Below, piece after piece: positions 7,979 through 16,612 of a stretch of DNA of 64,000 nt; positions within the stretch are counted from its first letter, which is position 1; each line of letters begins with the position of its first letter. Under the pieces are notes generated by a model that was given only the letters and a program-made list of their open reading frames with translations, was not told the DNA's origin and did no database searches. The position numbers and the translations under genes were made by a program. Source of the stretch: KACC-23026 sp963829575 (GTDB lineage Bacteria; Bacillota; Bacilli; Bacillales; Sporolactobacillaceae); NCBI GenBank assembly GCA_963829575.1, contig CAWHJF010000016.1, forward strand, positions 310,001 to 374,000, read 5' to 3'.

Positions 7979-10900
7979 ATGTTCACAAAGCTTTCTGAGC
8001 TTCTGGCTAAAGTCAAAAGCGGAATCGATTGGCTAGAAGAGAAGAAACTTTTAAAAAGCTTTCGAGTTAGCGCAAAAGTCGTTTGGAATTTATTTTTAAT
8101 TTTTATCACAATTAGCTTCATTGGCGCATTCTTCTTTGGAGGCGTGGCAGCCGGCTATTTTGCTTCACTCGTACATAAGCAACCCGTACTCAGCTTTGCC
8201 ACAATGAAGAAAGACATCTCAGACTACTCTGAAACAAGTACAGTCTATTTTTCTGGAAACAAGCAATTAGGAAAATTGAAATCGGACTTAATTCGAACTC
8301 CGGTCAAAATTAATGACGTCTCACCATACTATACTCATGCCCTACTAGATACCGAAGACCAACTCTTTTATCAACATAACGGTGTCGTGCCCAAATCGGT
8401 GTTCCGAGCTATGTTTCAAGAGTTGACCAATCAATCGACTGTAACCGGTGGAAGTACGATTACTCAACAACTTGTTAAAAACCAAATTTTAACAAATGAA
8501 GTTTCCTTTGATCGAAAAGCAAAAGAAATTCTTCTGGCATTGAGAGTCGAGAATAATTTCAGTAAATCTGAGATTCTGAACGCTTATATCAATGTCATTC
8601 CGTTTGGCCGAAACGCTGCTGGACAAAATATCGCAGGAATTCAAACCGCTGCCAAAGGTATTTTTGGCGTGAATGCCAAGAATCTCAACGTCGCACAAGC
8701 AGCCTTTATTGCAGGAATTCCCAAAAATCCCTTTACCTATACACCATTTGCAAGTGGTGGCGGTGTAAAGGATGACATTTCAGCCGGTGTTGAACGGGCA
8801 CATGTGGTGCTAAAGAACATGTATGATGCCGGAGATATTAATAAAGATCAATATGCTCAGGCCCTAAAGTATGATTACCAAAAGCATTTTATCAATAAAA
8901 CCAATCAAAGCGTCTCAAAGTACCCTTATCTAATGCCTGAAGTGGTCAGCCGATCGGCTAAAATTTTAGCGATTCAAAGTGCTAATCAACAAGGCTATGA
9001 TGGCCAACAACTATCCGATGATTATGATAAACTTTATAATCTTAAAACACTCTACAATATGTGGCTTGGTACGCCAAACGAAACAACGATTCAAAAGATC
9101 TGTAAGAATCAAGGAACGGATTATGATACCTTGAAGAAAAACAGTGATTTGTACATCGAATTTTATGATAATGCTAAAACAAAGCTAGACCAAAATGGTT
9201 ATAAAATTTACACCACCATTGATAAAGGCATCTATGATAAAATGCAACAAACAGCGCGTACCTATAACAACTATGAATCAGATAAAGTGTTCACGTATAC
9301 GGATGCTAAAACTGGGAAAAAAGCAAAACTCGATTTCCCAATGGAATTAGGGGCCGTGCTCATTGATAATAGTAGCGGGGCGATTGTGAGCTTCGTTGGT
9401 GGGCGTCCTAATAAAATGCAGTACTCTCAAGTCAACCACGCGCTCAATACAAGACGACAAAATGGTTCGACGATGAAGCCACTTTTAGACTATGGTCCTG
9501 CTATTGAAAATGGTCTACTGTCACCAGGTACGATTTTAGCCGATGAACCAACGAAATATCCTGGGGGCTATGCACCTACGAACTACGCTTCCGTTGGAAG
9601 TGGCCGATTTCATGGCTTTGAAACGGCAAGAACAGCGCTGGCGTTATCCCATAACTTGCCAGCGATTCAAACCTACTGGATGAATCGACAAAAGCTGAAA
9701 CCATTAGATTATCTAAAGAAAAACGGCTTTACATCATTGGTCTATCCAGATAATGGGCCGCTACCGGTTGCCATTGGTGGTTTAACACTTGGAACAACCG
9801 TTGCTCAAGATACCAATGCCTATGCAACATTTGCCAATGGGGGTAATTTCGTACAAGATTATATGATTTCTAAAATCGTTGATAAAAATGGCAAGGTTGT
9901 CTATCAACATAAAGCGACCCAAACAAAGGTCTTTACACCCCAAACCGCTTATATGGTTATTGATATGTTAAGAGATGTTATACATGGCGGAACTGCTACG
10001 GGTATCGCTAACATGCTTAAATTTCACAGTGACCTATATGGAAAAACAGGTACAACCCAGAATTGGAATGATTCATGGTTCGTTGCTGGAAATCCAAACA
10101 TGACGCTCGGAATTTGGAATGGTTTTGACCAAACACAAGTTAAGATAAACGGTGTGACAAAATATCTGCAGCTTAATCATTATACGTACGACCCTCGTAT
10201 GCTTAAGATGTGGGCAGATTTAGCGAATGACGCTTATGCGGTGCATCCAACATTTATGGCACCTAAGAATTCGTTTAAAGCACCAAGTGGCGTTCAACGG
10301 ATGACATTCTGCGGATTAACTAATAAGCCTGCCTCTAAAGCCTGCCAGGCTGCGGGTATGCAAGTAACGGATTTGGTGAACACGAAATATAAACCGTCCG
10401 GGAAGGATGACGCTTTCCAAGATGGAAACTATGTATTAATTAACGGTAAAAAATACCCATCGCTTCCGTCTACGCCTTCTCAGTTTACTAAGAGTGGCGT
10501 CATGATTAGTCAATCATTCCTAAAGAGCCATATGCCATATGTGGAGTGGAATCAAATTTCAAATAATCCACTGAAAAATGCCATTCAAGTCACGCCGTTT
10601 AAAGCGGACAATAGCTCACCACAGCCAATCATGAGCATCTCCTATTCATCCGGGAAACTCTCATGGGCAAACAGTGCATCTAATGATGTTGTGGGCTATC
10701 GGATTTATGCGGCGGATAACGGAACGCAGAACTTCAAATTGTACAAAGAAGTGATGTCGGATACACAATCGATTTCGATTCCAAGTGATCCAAAAGCCTA
10801 TTATGTAACAGCGGTAGATATCACGGGTAAAGAATCCAGTGCATCTAAGAAAATTACAACTGGGAACTGGAGTCCAACACCACCACCACCGCCACCGTCA

Positions 10901-11101
10901 CCAAATCCTCCATCAGGAAACGGTAACACAGGAGGCGCTTCAAACGGCTCCTCATCAAGTGGCGGATCGAATAGTGGCAGCGGTAGTAGTGGGGCTTCAA
11001 GCGGTTCAAGCGGCGGTTCCTCCAACTCAGGTACGAACCCAACCACCACAACCCAAAGCACCAACGTTGGTGGCTCAAGCAGCAGCTCACCACATAATTA
11101 A
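7979..11101 (+). CDS. Class A penicillin-binding protein (transglycosylase/transpeptidase) with FN3 and Ser/Gly tail
   Basis: A bifunctional peptidoglycan synthase: the GT51 domain polymerises lipid II, the transpeptidase cross-links stem peptides outside the membrane. Of 1040 residues, 37-60 form the membrane anchor. GT51 spans about 95-290, with the catalytic Glu126 (TEDQLFY) and GGSTITQQLVKN at 157-168. The transpeptidase has S497-T-M-K500, S557-H-N559 and K689-T-G691. Residues 884-958 look like a fibronectin type III domain, then a hexaproline stretch and a low-complexity Ser/Gly/Asn/Thr tail to 1040. SD GGGAGGAAG precedes the ATG at 7979; an ATG at 7975 is out of frame. It is a PonA-type enzyme, but the exact orthologue is not certain. 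Confidence 0.93.
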   Translation: MFTKLSELLAKVKSGIDWLEEKKLLKSFRVSAKVVWNLFLIFITISFIGAFFFGGVAAGYFASLVHKQPVLSFATMKKDISDYSETSTVYFSGNKQLGKLKSDLIRTPVKINDVSPYYTHALLDTEDQLFYQHNGVVPKSVFRAMFQELTNQSTVTGGSTITQQLVKNQILTNEVSFDRKAKEILLALRVENNFSKSEILNAYINVIPFGRNAAGQNIAGIQTAAKGIFGVNAKNLNVAQAAFIAGIPKNPFTYTPFASGGGVKDDISAGVERAHVVLKNMYDAGDINKDQYAQALKYDYQKHFINKTNQSVSKYPYLMPEVVSRSAKILAIQSANQQGYDGQQLSDDYDKLYNLKTLYNMWLGTPNETTIQKICKNQGTDYDTLKKNSDLYIEFYDNAKTKLDQNGYKIYTTIDKGIYDKMQQTARTYNNYESDKVFTYTDAKTGKKAKLDFPMELGAVLIDNSSGAIVSFVGGRPNKMQYSQVNHALNTRRQNGSTMKPLLDYGPAIENGLLSPGTILADEPTKYPGGYAPTNYASVGSGRFHGFETARTALALSHNLPAIQTYWMNRQKLKPLDYLKKNGFTSLVYPDNGPLPVAIGGLTLGTTVAQDTNAYATFANGGNFVQDYMISKIVDKNGKVVYQHKATQTKVFTPQTAYMVIDMLRDVIHGGTATGIANMLKFHSDLYGKTGTTQNWNDSWFVAGNPNMTLGIWNGFDQTQVKINGVTKYLQLNHYTYDPRMLKMWADLANDAYAVHPTFMAPKNSFKAPSGVQRMTFCGLTNKPASKACQAAGMQVTDLVNTKYKPSGKDDAFQDGNYVLINGKKYPSLPSTPSQFTKSGVMISQSFLKSHMPYVEWNQISNNPLKNAIQVTPFKADNSSPQPIMSISYSSGKLSWANSASNDVVGYRIYAADNGTQNFKLYKEVMSDTQSISIPSDPKAYYVTAVDITGKESSASKKITTGNWSPTPPPPPPSPNPPSGNGNTGGASNGSSSSGGSNSGSGSSGASSGSSGGSSNSGTNPTTTTQSTNVGGSSSSSPHN

Positions 11102-11109
11102 GACATATT

Positions 11110-11150
11110 AAAAGAAACGCAGCCTGTTTTTAAAGGCTGCGTTTCTTTAA
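11110..11150 (+). terminator. Intrinsic terminator after the PBP gene
   Basis: AAAGAAACGCAGCC and GGCTGCGTTTCTTT pair over 14 bp around a 10-nt loop; the T-rich strand of the stem itself supplies the U-tract. Confidence 0.8.
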
Positions 11151-11407
11151 TTTGGCTAACAAAAAGCCTTTTGCAAATTTTTACGTTGAGTAACCGAATA
11201 GACCTCTTTGCTAGGCATCCTTGGTTGGCTAATAATAGAATCTGTTTTTTCATGTTACTAGACGATCTCTCAGAGATTTCTCCATCTATTCAATTTCAAT
11301 TTGCTTATTTTCTAAGCATGAGTGTTGATGTTTAGATATAGAGGGCGTCTTTCCCCACTTTCAACTCGCCTTGACTTAGATTTGGGGTAATAATGGCGTT
11401 CTTGAAC
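11151..11407. other. Intergenic spacer between PBP and ccpA
   Basis: Convergent spacer between two terminators. I see no credible coding frame, RNA gene or repeat in it. Confidence 0.5.
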
Positions 11408-11453
11408 GATAAAAAGAGACGCAAACCCTCGCCAGGCTACGTCTCTTTTTATC
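11408..11453. terminator. Terminator after ccpA (bidirectional shape)
   Basis: A perfect 14-bp stem, GATAAAAAGAGACG (11408-11421) with CGTCTCTTTTTATC (11440-11453), lies just beyond the ccpA stop. T-rich on both strands, so it can stop transcription from either side. Confidence 0.85.
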
Positions 11454-11461
11454 GGATCGTT

Positions 11462-12472
11462 TTACTCGTTCGTTTCTCTTGTAGAGTGTCTAAATTCCAC
11501 TCGGTGTGGAAGTACGACGATTTCCTCATCCACGGTTTCTTTGTTCATATATTTGGTTAGAAGTCGCATGGCGACAGCCCCAATGTCATATAATGGTTGG
11601 ACAACTGTAGACAATGTTGGGCGTACCATTTGAGCCAACCGTGTATTTTCACAGCTAATCACTTCGATCTCATCTGGAACAACTTGTTTATTATCCTGAA
11701 TCTGATGAATAACACCCAACGCCATTTCATCCGTTGCCGTAAAGATCGCTGTTGGCGGAACGGCAAGTTGGTTCAATTGGTCCACGGCTTCACGACCTGA
11801 ATCATACGTGTAATCCCCTACTGCGACATATCCATCGTCATAGGTTAATCCACCGTCTTCTAAAGCGCGACGATAGCCATTCAGCTTAGCGTCACCATTA
11901 ACTGGGTCTTCGGTTGGTCCAATGACGGCTGCAATTTTTTGATGGCCGTGATCGACAAAGTATGAAACGGCATCATAAACAGCTTGTTCATAATCAATGT
12001 TAACAGATGGGATTTGCTGGGTTTCATCAACCGTCGCAGCCAAGACTACGGGTACAGAGGATTGCTTAAATGACGAAATGTGCTCCTCGGATATTTTTCC
12101 TCCCATAAACACAATACCATCCACTTGTTTTCCAAGCATCGTATTAATCAGATGCAACTCTTTATCAAGATTTTGGTCTGAGTTGCTCAAGATAATATTA
12201 TATTTATACATGGTTGCAATATCTTCAATACCCCTTGCGAGTTCCGAGAAAAAAATGCTCGAAACGTCCGGAATAATGACCCCGACCGTTGTCGTTTTCT
12301 TACTTGCAAGTCCTCTCGCCACCGCATTTGGTCGGTAACCTAATTGTTCAATAGCAGCCAATACCTTTTTGCGAGTCGTTGGTTTCACATTAGGGTTCCC
12401 GTTGACAACACGTGAGACGGTTGCCATGGACACCCCAGCTTCTCTGGCTACATCATAGATCGTTGCACTCAT
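11462..12472 (-). CDS. ccpA: Catabolite control protein A
   Basis: CcpA is the LacI/GalR-family master regulator of carbon catabolite control in Firmicutes; with HPr(Ser-P) it binds cre sites. The 336-residue product starts MSATIYDVAREAGVSMATVS, the canonical helix-turn-helix, continues with the hinge helix GYRPNAVARGLASKKT and a periplasmic-binding-protein-like core nearly identical in layout to B. subtilis CcpA (SIFFSELARGIEDIATMYKY). The upstream frame extension starts at TTG inside the SD GAGGAGG, so the ATG at 12472 is the start. It is followed upstream by aroA, the same neighbour as in B. subtilis. A sigma-A promoter is visible 190 bp upstream. Confidence 0.97.
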   Translation of the reverse strand: MSATIYDVAREAGVSMATVSRVVNGNPNVKPTTRKKVLAAIEQLGYRPNAVARGLASKKTTTVGVIIPDVSSIFFSELARGIEDIATMYKYNIILSNSDQNLDKELHLINTMLGKQVDGIVFMGGKISEEHISSFKQSSVPVVLAATVDETQQIPSVNIDYEQAVYDAVSYFVDHGHQKIAAVIGPTEDPVNGDAKLNGYRRALEDGGLTYDDGYVAVGDYTYDSGREAVDQLNQLAVPPTAIFTATDEMALGVIHQIQDNKQVVPDEIEVISCENTRLAQMVRPTLSTVVQPLYDIGAVAMRLLTKYMNKETVDEEIVVLPHRVEFRHSTRETNE

Positions 12473-12665
12473 TGAAATCCTCCTCAAATTTAAACAGATT
12501 CATTAGTATGTATCTTCTCAATAACCTACTATTATGTTGAAGTCTCCAGTCCTCGTACGCTTCACCTTTGTTTGATCCCGTTCAATAATAAAGAGGATGG
12601 ACTTCCCTTCTTTTCGCTTCTAGTCTTACAGAATCGAAAAACTGTCTCTAATCTCTATTATAATC

Positions 12666-12694
12666 AAATTATGAGGCAGACGTCTATTTGTCAA
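12666..12694 (-). promoter_or_regulatory. Sigma-A promoter of ccpA
   Basis: Minus strand TTGACA (12689-12694) and TAATTT (12666-12671), spacer 17 bp. The leader to the ccpA ATG would be about 185 nt. The remaining sequence of the 387-bp ccpA-aroA gap shows nothing else besides the aroA terminator. Confidence 0.65.
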
Positions 12695-12812
12695 TTGAAT
12701 GTAGGCGCATTCATTTATTGATGTTTCAAATAGACATGAAATCGTCAAATTTACCTCTTAACATTATACCCAATTTAGCTATTTTTATAAACTTTAACTT
12801 AAAACAGATCAT

Positions 12813-12847
12813 GAAAAGAGGCTGACCACGTAGAAAAGGGTCAGCCT
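12813..12847 (-). terminator. Intrinsic terminator after aroA
   Basis: AGGCTGACC (12819-12827) pairs with GGTCAGCCT (12839-12847); the minus-strand transcript continues CTTTTC. It lies 12 bp past the aroA stop. Confidence 0.75.
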
Positions 12848-12859
12848 ATCGATTATGTT

Positions 12860-13939
12860 TTATTTAGTAGTTAGAATACCTTGTGGTTTAAGCGCCTCAA
12901 CAAACGCGTCAAATTGTTTGAAGTCCATTTGTTGCTCACTATCAGATAAGGCCACACTTGGGTCTGGATGTACTTCCGCCATAACCCCATCCGCACCGAT
13001 CGCAAGCGCGGCTTTCGCACACGGAATTAAGAGATCACGTCGGCCCGTTGAATGCGTGACGTCAACAAATACAGGTAAGTGTGTTTCCTGCTTAAGAATT
13101 GGAACTGCTGATATATCAAGCGTGTTACGAGTGGCACGCTCATAAGTACGAATACCTCGTTCACAGAGAATAATGTTCTCATTACCCGAGTAGAAGATGT
13201 ACTCCGCTGCTTTCATAAATTCATCAATCGTTGCAGCTAAACCTCTCTTTAACAAGACGGGTTTATTAGCCTGCCCAGCAGCTTTCAAGAGTTCAAAGTT
13301 TTGCATGTTACGTGCCCCGATTTGAATCACATCCAGATAATCCTGGGCGATTTCAATGTCATGTGGAGACACAATTTCACTAATAACCGCTAAATCGTAC
13401 TCGTCGGCCACACGCTTCAAGATCTTCAAACCTTCGAGTCCTAGACCTTGGAAATCATATGGAGATGTTCTTGGTTTAAAGGCACCGCCTCTTAAGAACT
13501 TAATACCGTGCTTCTTAACTTGTTCAGCCACACTGGCCGTTTGCTCATAACTTTCCACCGAACATGGTCCTGCAATTAGACGTTGCTCACCATCTCCGAC
13601 ACGTTGGCCACGGATTGTGATCACCGTATCATCTTGTTTACGTTTTCTTGAAACTAATAATGCCTTCCGTCTTTCTTCTTCTTGAAGTGACAGGGCTGTT
13701 TTTAAGATTTCTTTGAAGATATGTTGAACACGTCCTGTGTCAAACGGACCGTTGTTTCGGTCAGCAATTTTATCCATAATAGCGCGTTCCCGAACCGGGT
13801 CATAAGGATTAACACCTTTTTCTTTCTTGAGATCCCCAATTTGTTGAACAATAATCCCGCGCTCATTAATCAAATCTAGTAGTTGATCATCAATTTTATC
13901 AATCTGCTCACGTAAAGATTCTAAAGTTACCTCGCTCAT
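12860..13939 (-). CDS. aroA: Bifunctional 3-deoxy-7-phosphoheptulonate synthase / chorismate mutase
   Basis: Catalyses the first step of the shikimate pathway (phosphoenolpyruvate plus erythrose-4-phosphate to DAHP) and carries an AroQ-type chorismate mutase that also senses chorismate/prephenate for feedback control. Of 359 residues, about 1-90 are the mutase (LREQIDKIDDQLLDLINERG...), then the type Ibeta DAHP synthase with AGPCSVES, RGGAFKPRTSPYDFQG, VIQIGARNMQN, LLKRG, CERGIRTYE and DVTHSTGRRD. SD GGAGGGGG is well placed for the ATG. Linked to ccpA as in B. subtilis, where the same gene is called aroA. It has its own terminator. Confidence 0.97.
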   Translation of the reverse strand: MSEVTLESLREQIDKIDDQLLDLINERGIIVQQIGDLKKEKGVNPYDPVRERAIMDKIADRNNGPFDTGRVQHIFKEILKTALSLQEEERRKALLVSRKRKQDDTVITIRGQRVGDGEQRLIAGPCSVESYEQTASVAEQVKKHGIKFLRGGAFKPRTSPYDFQGLGLEGLKILKRVADEYDLAVISEIVSPHDIEIAQDYLDVIQIGARNMQNFELLKAAGQANKPVLLKRGLAATIDEFMKAAEYIFYSGNENIILCERGIRTYERATRNTLDISAVPILKQETHLPVFVDVTHSTGRRDLLIPCAKAALAIGADGVMAEVHPDPSVALSDSEQQMDFKQFDAFVEALKPQGILTTK

Positions 13940-14142
13940 CTCTATTCCCCCTCCACGATCTTACTTATGATTTATTATATACGAGTCTTTTCACAATGTC
14001 ACGAACTTTTACTTTAATTCTTAAACGCTTTTATGTGTTAAAGTATTTGGGTAAAAATAAACAGCACATTCCCTCTTCATTAGGCTCTCAAGTTCGACCA
14101 CACGTCTATTATATGACCCCAGGATGCTTTTTTCAACAAAAA

Positions 14143-14173
14143 TTTAAAAGGAAGCCTACCGATGGCTTCCTTT
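14143..14173 (-). terminator. Intrinsic terminator after ytxH
   Basis: AAAGGAAGCC (14147-14156) pairs with GGCTTCCTTT (14164-14173); the minus transcript continues TAAATTTTTG. Confidence 0.75.
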
Positions 14174-14180
14174 AGGTTTC

Positions 14181-14561
14181 TTATTCTTTTTCGGGTTCGC
14201 TCGGTGCCTCTTCTGCTGCCGCCGGTTCACTAGATGAATTCAGTTCTCTCAGCGTTTCCGCTTCAATCGTGTCTTCTTCAGTTGGGTTCGCGTTTGAAAT
14301 TACTTTCCAATCCTTTACTCGATTCACCACGTTAGTGGATTGGTCACCCACGGTTCGAGCAATAGAAGTTGAGGTATTTTTAGCTTTTTGAGCAAGGTGT
14401 GACCCTTTTTCTTTAATTGTGATCGTTTGTTCCCCAAGATCCTGACGAATTTCTTTACCAGACTTTGGTGCGTAAAGTAGGGCAGCGCCTGCTCCTACGA
14501 TTCCACCGACAAAGGCACCAATCATAAAATCCTTTAAACTCATTGAATCATCTTTTGACAT
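14181..14561 (-). CDS. ytxH: YtxH-like general-stress protein
   Basis: A small YtxH/Gvp-type protein of unknown biochemical role; its B. subtilis counterpart belongs to the general-stress ytxGHJ operon. The 126-residue product has the family signature near the N-terminus: DFMIGAFVGGIVGAGAALLYAPKSGKEIRQDL, a Gly/Ala-rich hydrophobic helix (about 10-30) followed by APKSGKEIR. The remainder is polar and ends in an acidic, Pro/Glu/Ala-rich tail. SD AAGGAGGAG is optimal. It lies 18 bp downstream of ytxG, so the two are cotranscribed. The ytxJ partner is absent here. Confidence 0.88.
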   Translation of the reverse strand: MSKDDSMSLKDFMIGAFVGGIVGAGAALLYAPKSGKEIRQDLGEQTITIKEKGSHLAQKAKNTSTSIARTVGDQSTNVVNRVKDWKVISNANPTEEDTIEAETLRELNSSSEPAAAEEAPSEPEKE

Positions 14562-14579
14562 TCTAAATCTCCTCCTTGT

Positions 14580-15017
14580 TTAATCTATTTCTTTGTTTTC
14601 AATCTGGTTCCTTTTAGTTTTCCATTTACTCCATATTTCAATGGCGACATCTCCCCATTGGAGGACGCGAGCCGCTTCTTCCGAATAATTTTCACTCTTT
14701 TCAACAACCATCTCTGTCATTCGTTTGACCGAGTTATTGACAGTTTGAATCGAGTCCCCCACACCTTGTATGGAATTAAAGACAGGCGTTAACACTTTAG
14801 AGCGTTCATGAAGCTCTTCAGTAATAACATTGGTTTTATGTAGTAGATCTGTTGTTTCTTTTGTAATCCCGTCCATTTGTTGGACAACCTGACCCATTGT
14901 ATCTGCAACCTGATTCAACGATCGTTGGGCGGCTCTTAAAGTTCGGGAGACATAAATCACTAAAATTGTAAACGCGATAGCCAATAGGGCTACACTAAGA
15001 GATAGAATCCATTCCAC
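14580..15017 (-). CDS. ytxG: DUF948 protein YtxG
   Basis: Membrane-anchored DUF948 protein, general-stress associated in B. subtilis; molecular function unknown. The 145-residue product has an N-terminal transmembrane helix (about 4-24) and a coiled-coil-like cytoplasmic domain with repeated polar heptads (LNQVADTMGQVVQQMDGITKET, IQGVGDSIQTVNNSVKRM). The start codon is GTG at 15017, with SD AAGGAGGAC seven bases upstream. First gene of the ytxG-ytxH pair, downstream of murC as in B. subtilis. Confidence 0.87.
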   Translation of the reverse strand: MEWILSLSVALLAIAFTILVIYVSRTLRAAQRSLNQVADTMGQVVQQMDGITKETTDLLHKTNVITEELHERSKVLTPVFNSIQGVGDSIQTVNNSVKRMTEMVVEKSENYSEEAARVLQWGDVAIEIWSKWKTKRNQIENKEID

Positions 15018-15170
15018 TGATTGTCCTCCTTCTATTCATTCTTTACCCATAATAGTATTGATTTAAACAAATAACTTATTCCAATTTCACTTAAGTCGAT
15101 CTAAACCATGAAATAGGGATGAACGTTTGAAGTGGTCTTTATCTAATAGTAAGGGGAAGGGCTCGATTGT

Positions 15171-16472
15171 TCAAGCCCCAAATAGTTGCTCATAGGCCTT
15201 TTGATATTTTTGAATGTCACCGGCACCCATAAATAAAATCACGGCATCTTGATGAGCGTTGAGGTCAGACAGGGAATCATCGGTTAGTAATTCAGCATTT
15301 GGGATTTTGCTTTGAAGATCCTGAATTTTAAGCGTACCGTTTGCTTCACGAGCCGAACCAAAAATATCGCATAAATAAACAGAGTCCGCGTTTGAAAGTG
15401 TTTCAGCAAAACCCTCTAGGAAAGCCTGAGTCCGTGTATACGTATGAGGTTGAAAAACAGCTACTACCTCTCGGTTTGGCCATTTATTTTTCGCCGTCTG
15501 AATCGTCGCACGAATCTCTGTCGGATGATGCGCATAATCATCCACTAAAATCTGACTGCCAACAGTTTTTTCAGAAAAACGTCGTTTCACTCCACCAAAA
15601 GTAGCCAATCTCTCTTTTAGAAGATATAATGGCATACCTTCGTGATCACAAAACGCAATGACTGCCAAAGCATTGAGAATATGATGATCGCCATACCCTG
15701 GGATTTGAAACCGGCCATAAAATTTTTGATGGTAATGCACATCAAATGTCGTGCCCTCGTCTGTTCTCACAACGTCAAGCGCTTGAAAATCATTTTGCTC
15801 GCCAAATCCATAATGAACAATCGGGACAATAGCTTTGAGTTTATGGACGTTTTCATCATCCCCACAAGCAATGATTGCTTTTTTGACGCGCAAAGAAAAT
15901 TCTTGAAACGCGCTATTGACATCCTCTAGATCCTTATAATAATCCGTGTGGTCAAACTCAATATTTGTGATAATCCCGTAATCAGGACTGTAGGATAAAA
16001 AATGCCGGCGATATTCACAGGCTTCAAAGATAAAGAATTGACTATTTGGCGTTCCAACACCTGTTCCATCCCCAATTAAGTAGGAGGTTGGTGCAAATTC
16101 ACGAAAAACATGAGCTAATAATCCCGTTGTGGATGTTTTCCCATGCGTCCCAGTAATGGCCACACTTGTAAACTGTTTCGCAAATTGACCTAAGAACGCA
16201 TCATAACGTTCTGCTGGGACCTCCATTTTTTTCGCTTCGACGATTTCTTCGTGCGCATCAGGAAACGCATTCCCACATATAACGATTTGATTCGTTTTAA
16301 TATTTGTTTTAGAAAAGGGTAATAGTGGAATCTTACGTTCTTCTAGAGAATCCTGGGTGAAGAAATGTTTATCAACATCCGAACCTTGCACGGATTCACC
16401 CATATCATGAAGAATTTGTGCAAGCGCACTCATACCGGTTCCTTTAATTCCGACGAAATGATAATTGGTCAT
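15171..16472 (-). CDS. murC: UDP-N-acetylmuramate--L-alanine ligase
   Basis: MurC adds L-alanine to UDP-MurNAc in the cytoplasmic stage of peptidoglycan synthesis, using ATP. The 433-residue protein begins MTNYHFVGIKGTGMSALAQ (dinucleotide-like UDP-binding loop), has the ATP-binding TGTHGKTSTTG, the central FEACEYRRHF segment, DDYAHHPTEI and FQPHTYTRT. The longer open frame adds ten residues without an SD; GTGGAGG is ideally placed before the ATG at 16472. Length matches Bacillus MurC (about 432). It is likely independent of the ytxGH pair. Confidence 0.97.
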   Translation of the reverse strand: MTNYHFVGIKGTGMSALAQILHDMGESVQGSDVDKHFFTQDSLEERKIPLLPFSKTNIKTNQIVICGNAFPDAHEEIVEAKKMEVPAERYDAFLGQFAKQFTSVAITGTHGKTSTTGLLAHVFREFAPTSYLIGDGTGVGTPNSQFFIFEACEYRRHFLSYSPDYGIITNIEFDHTDYYKDLEDVNSAFQEFSLRVKKAIIACGDDENVHKLKAIVPIVHYGFGEQNDFQALDVVRTDEGTTFDVHYHQKFYGRFQIPGYGDHHILNALAVIAFCDHEGMPLYLLKERLATFGGVKRRFSEKTVGSQILVDDYAHHPTEIRATIQTAKNKWPNREVVAVFQPHTYTRTQAFLEGFAETLSNADSVYLCDIFGSAREANGTLKIQDLQSKIPNAELLTDDSLSDLNAHQDAVILFMGAGDIQKYQKAYEQLFGA

Positions 16473-16510
16473 ACAAAAACCTCCACAGAAGATAAGTGGC
16501 ACTCTATATT

Positions 16511-16583
16511 AGAAAATTGCCCGGTTCACTATTTATGTTCGCTCAGTTCGCTCACCTTACTATATGCCACACATTGGGCAATT
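16511..16583 (-). terminator. Long stem-loop between pncB and murC
   Basis: AATTGCCC (16515-16522) pairs with GGGCAATT (16576-16583) around a 53-nt loop that itself contains a short direct repeat (GTTCGCTCA, twice). In minus sense the stem ends in TTTTCT. A probable pncB terminator, weaker than others in the window. Confidence 0.45.
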
Positions 16584-16612
16584 GCGAATTTAGAGAGCCT
16601 GCACGGCTTCAA

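Noticed and set aside
10801..11111. Frames on both strands over the PBP tail
   Set aside because: Produced by low-complexity Pro/Ser/Gly codons; the PBP frame accounts for the DNA.
16500..16600. GTTCGCTCA direct repeat as a regulatory operator
   Set aside because: Two adjacent copies lie in the loop of a terminator-like stem; nothing ties them to a regulator.
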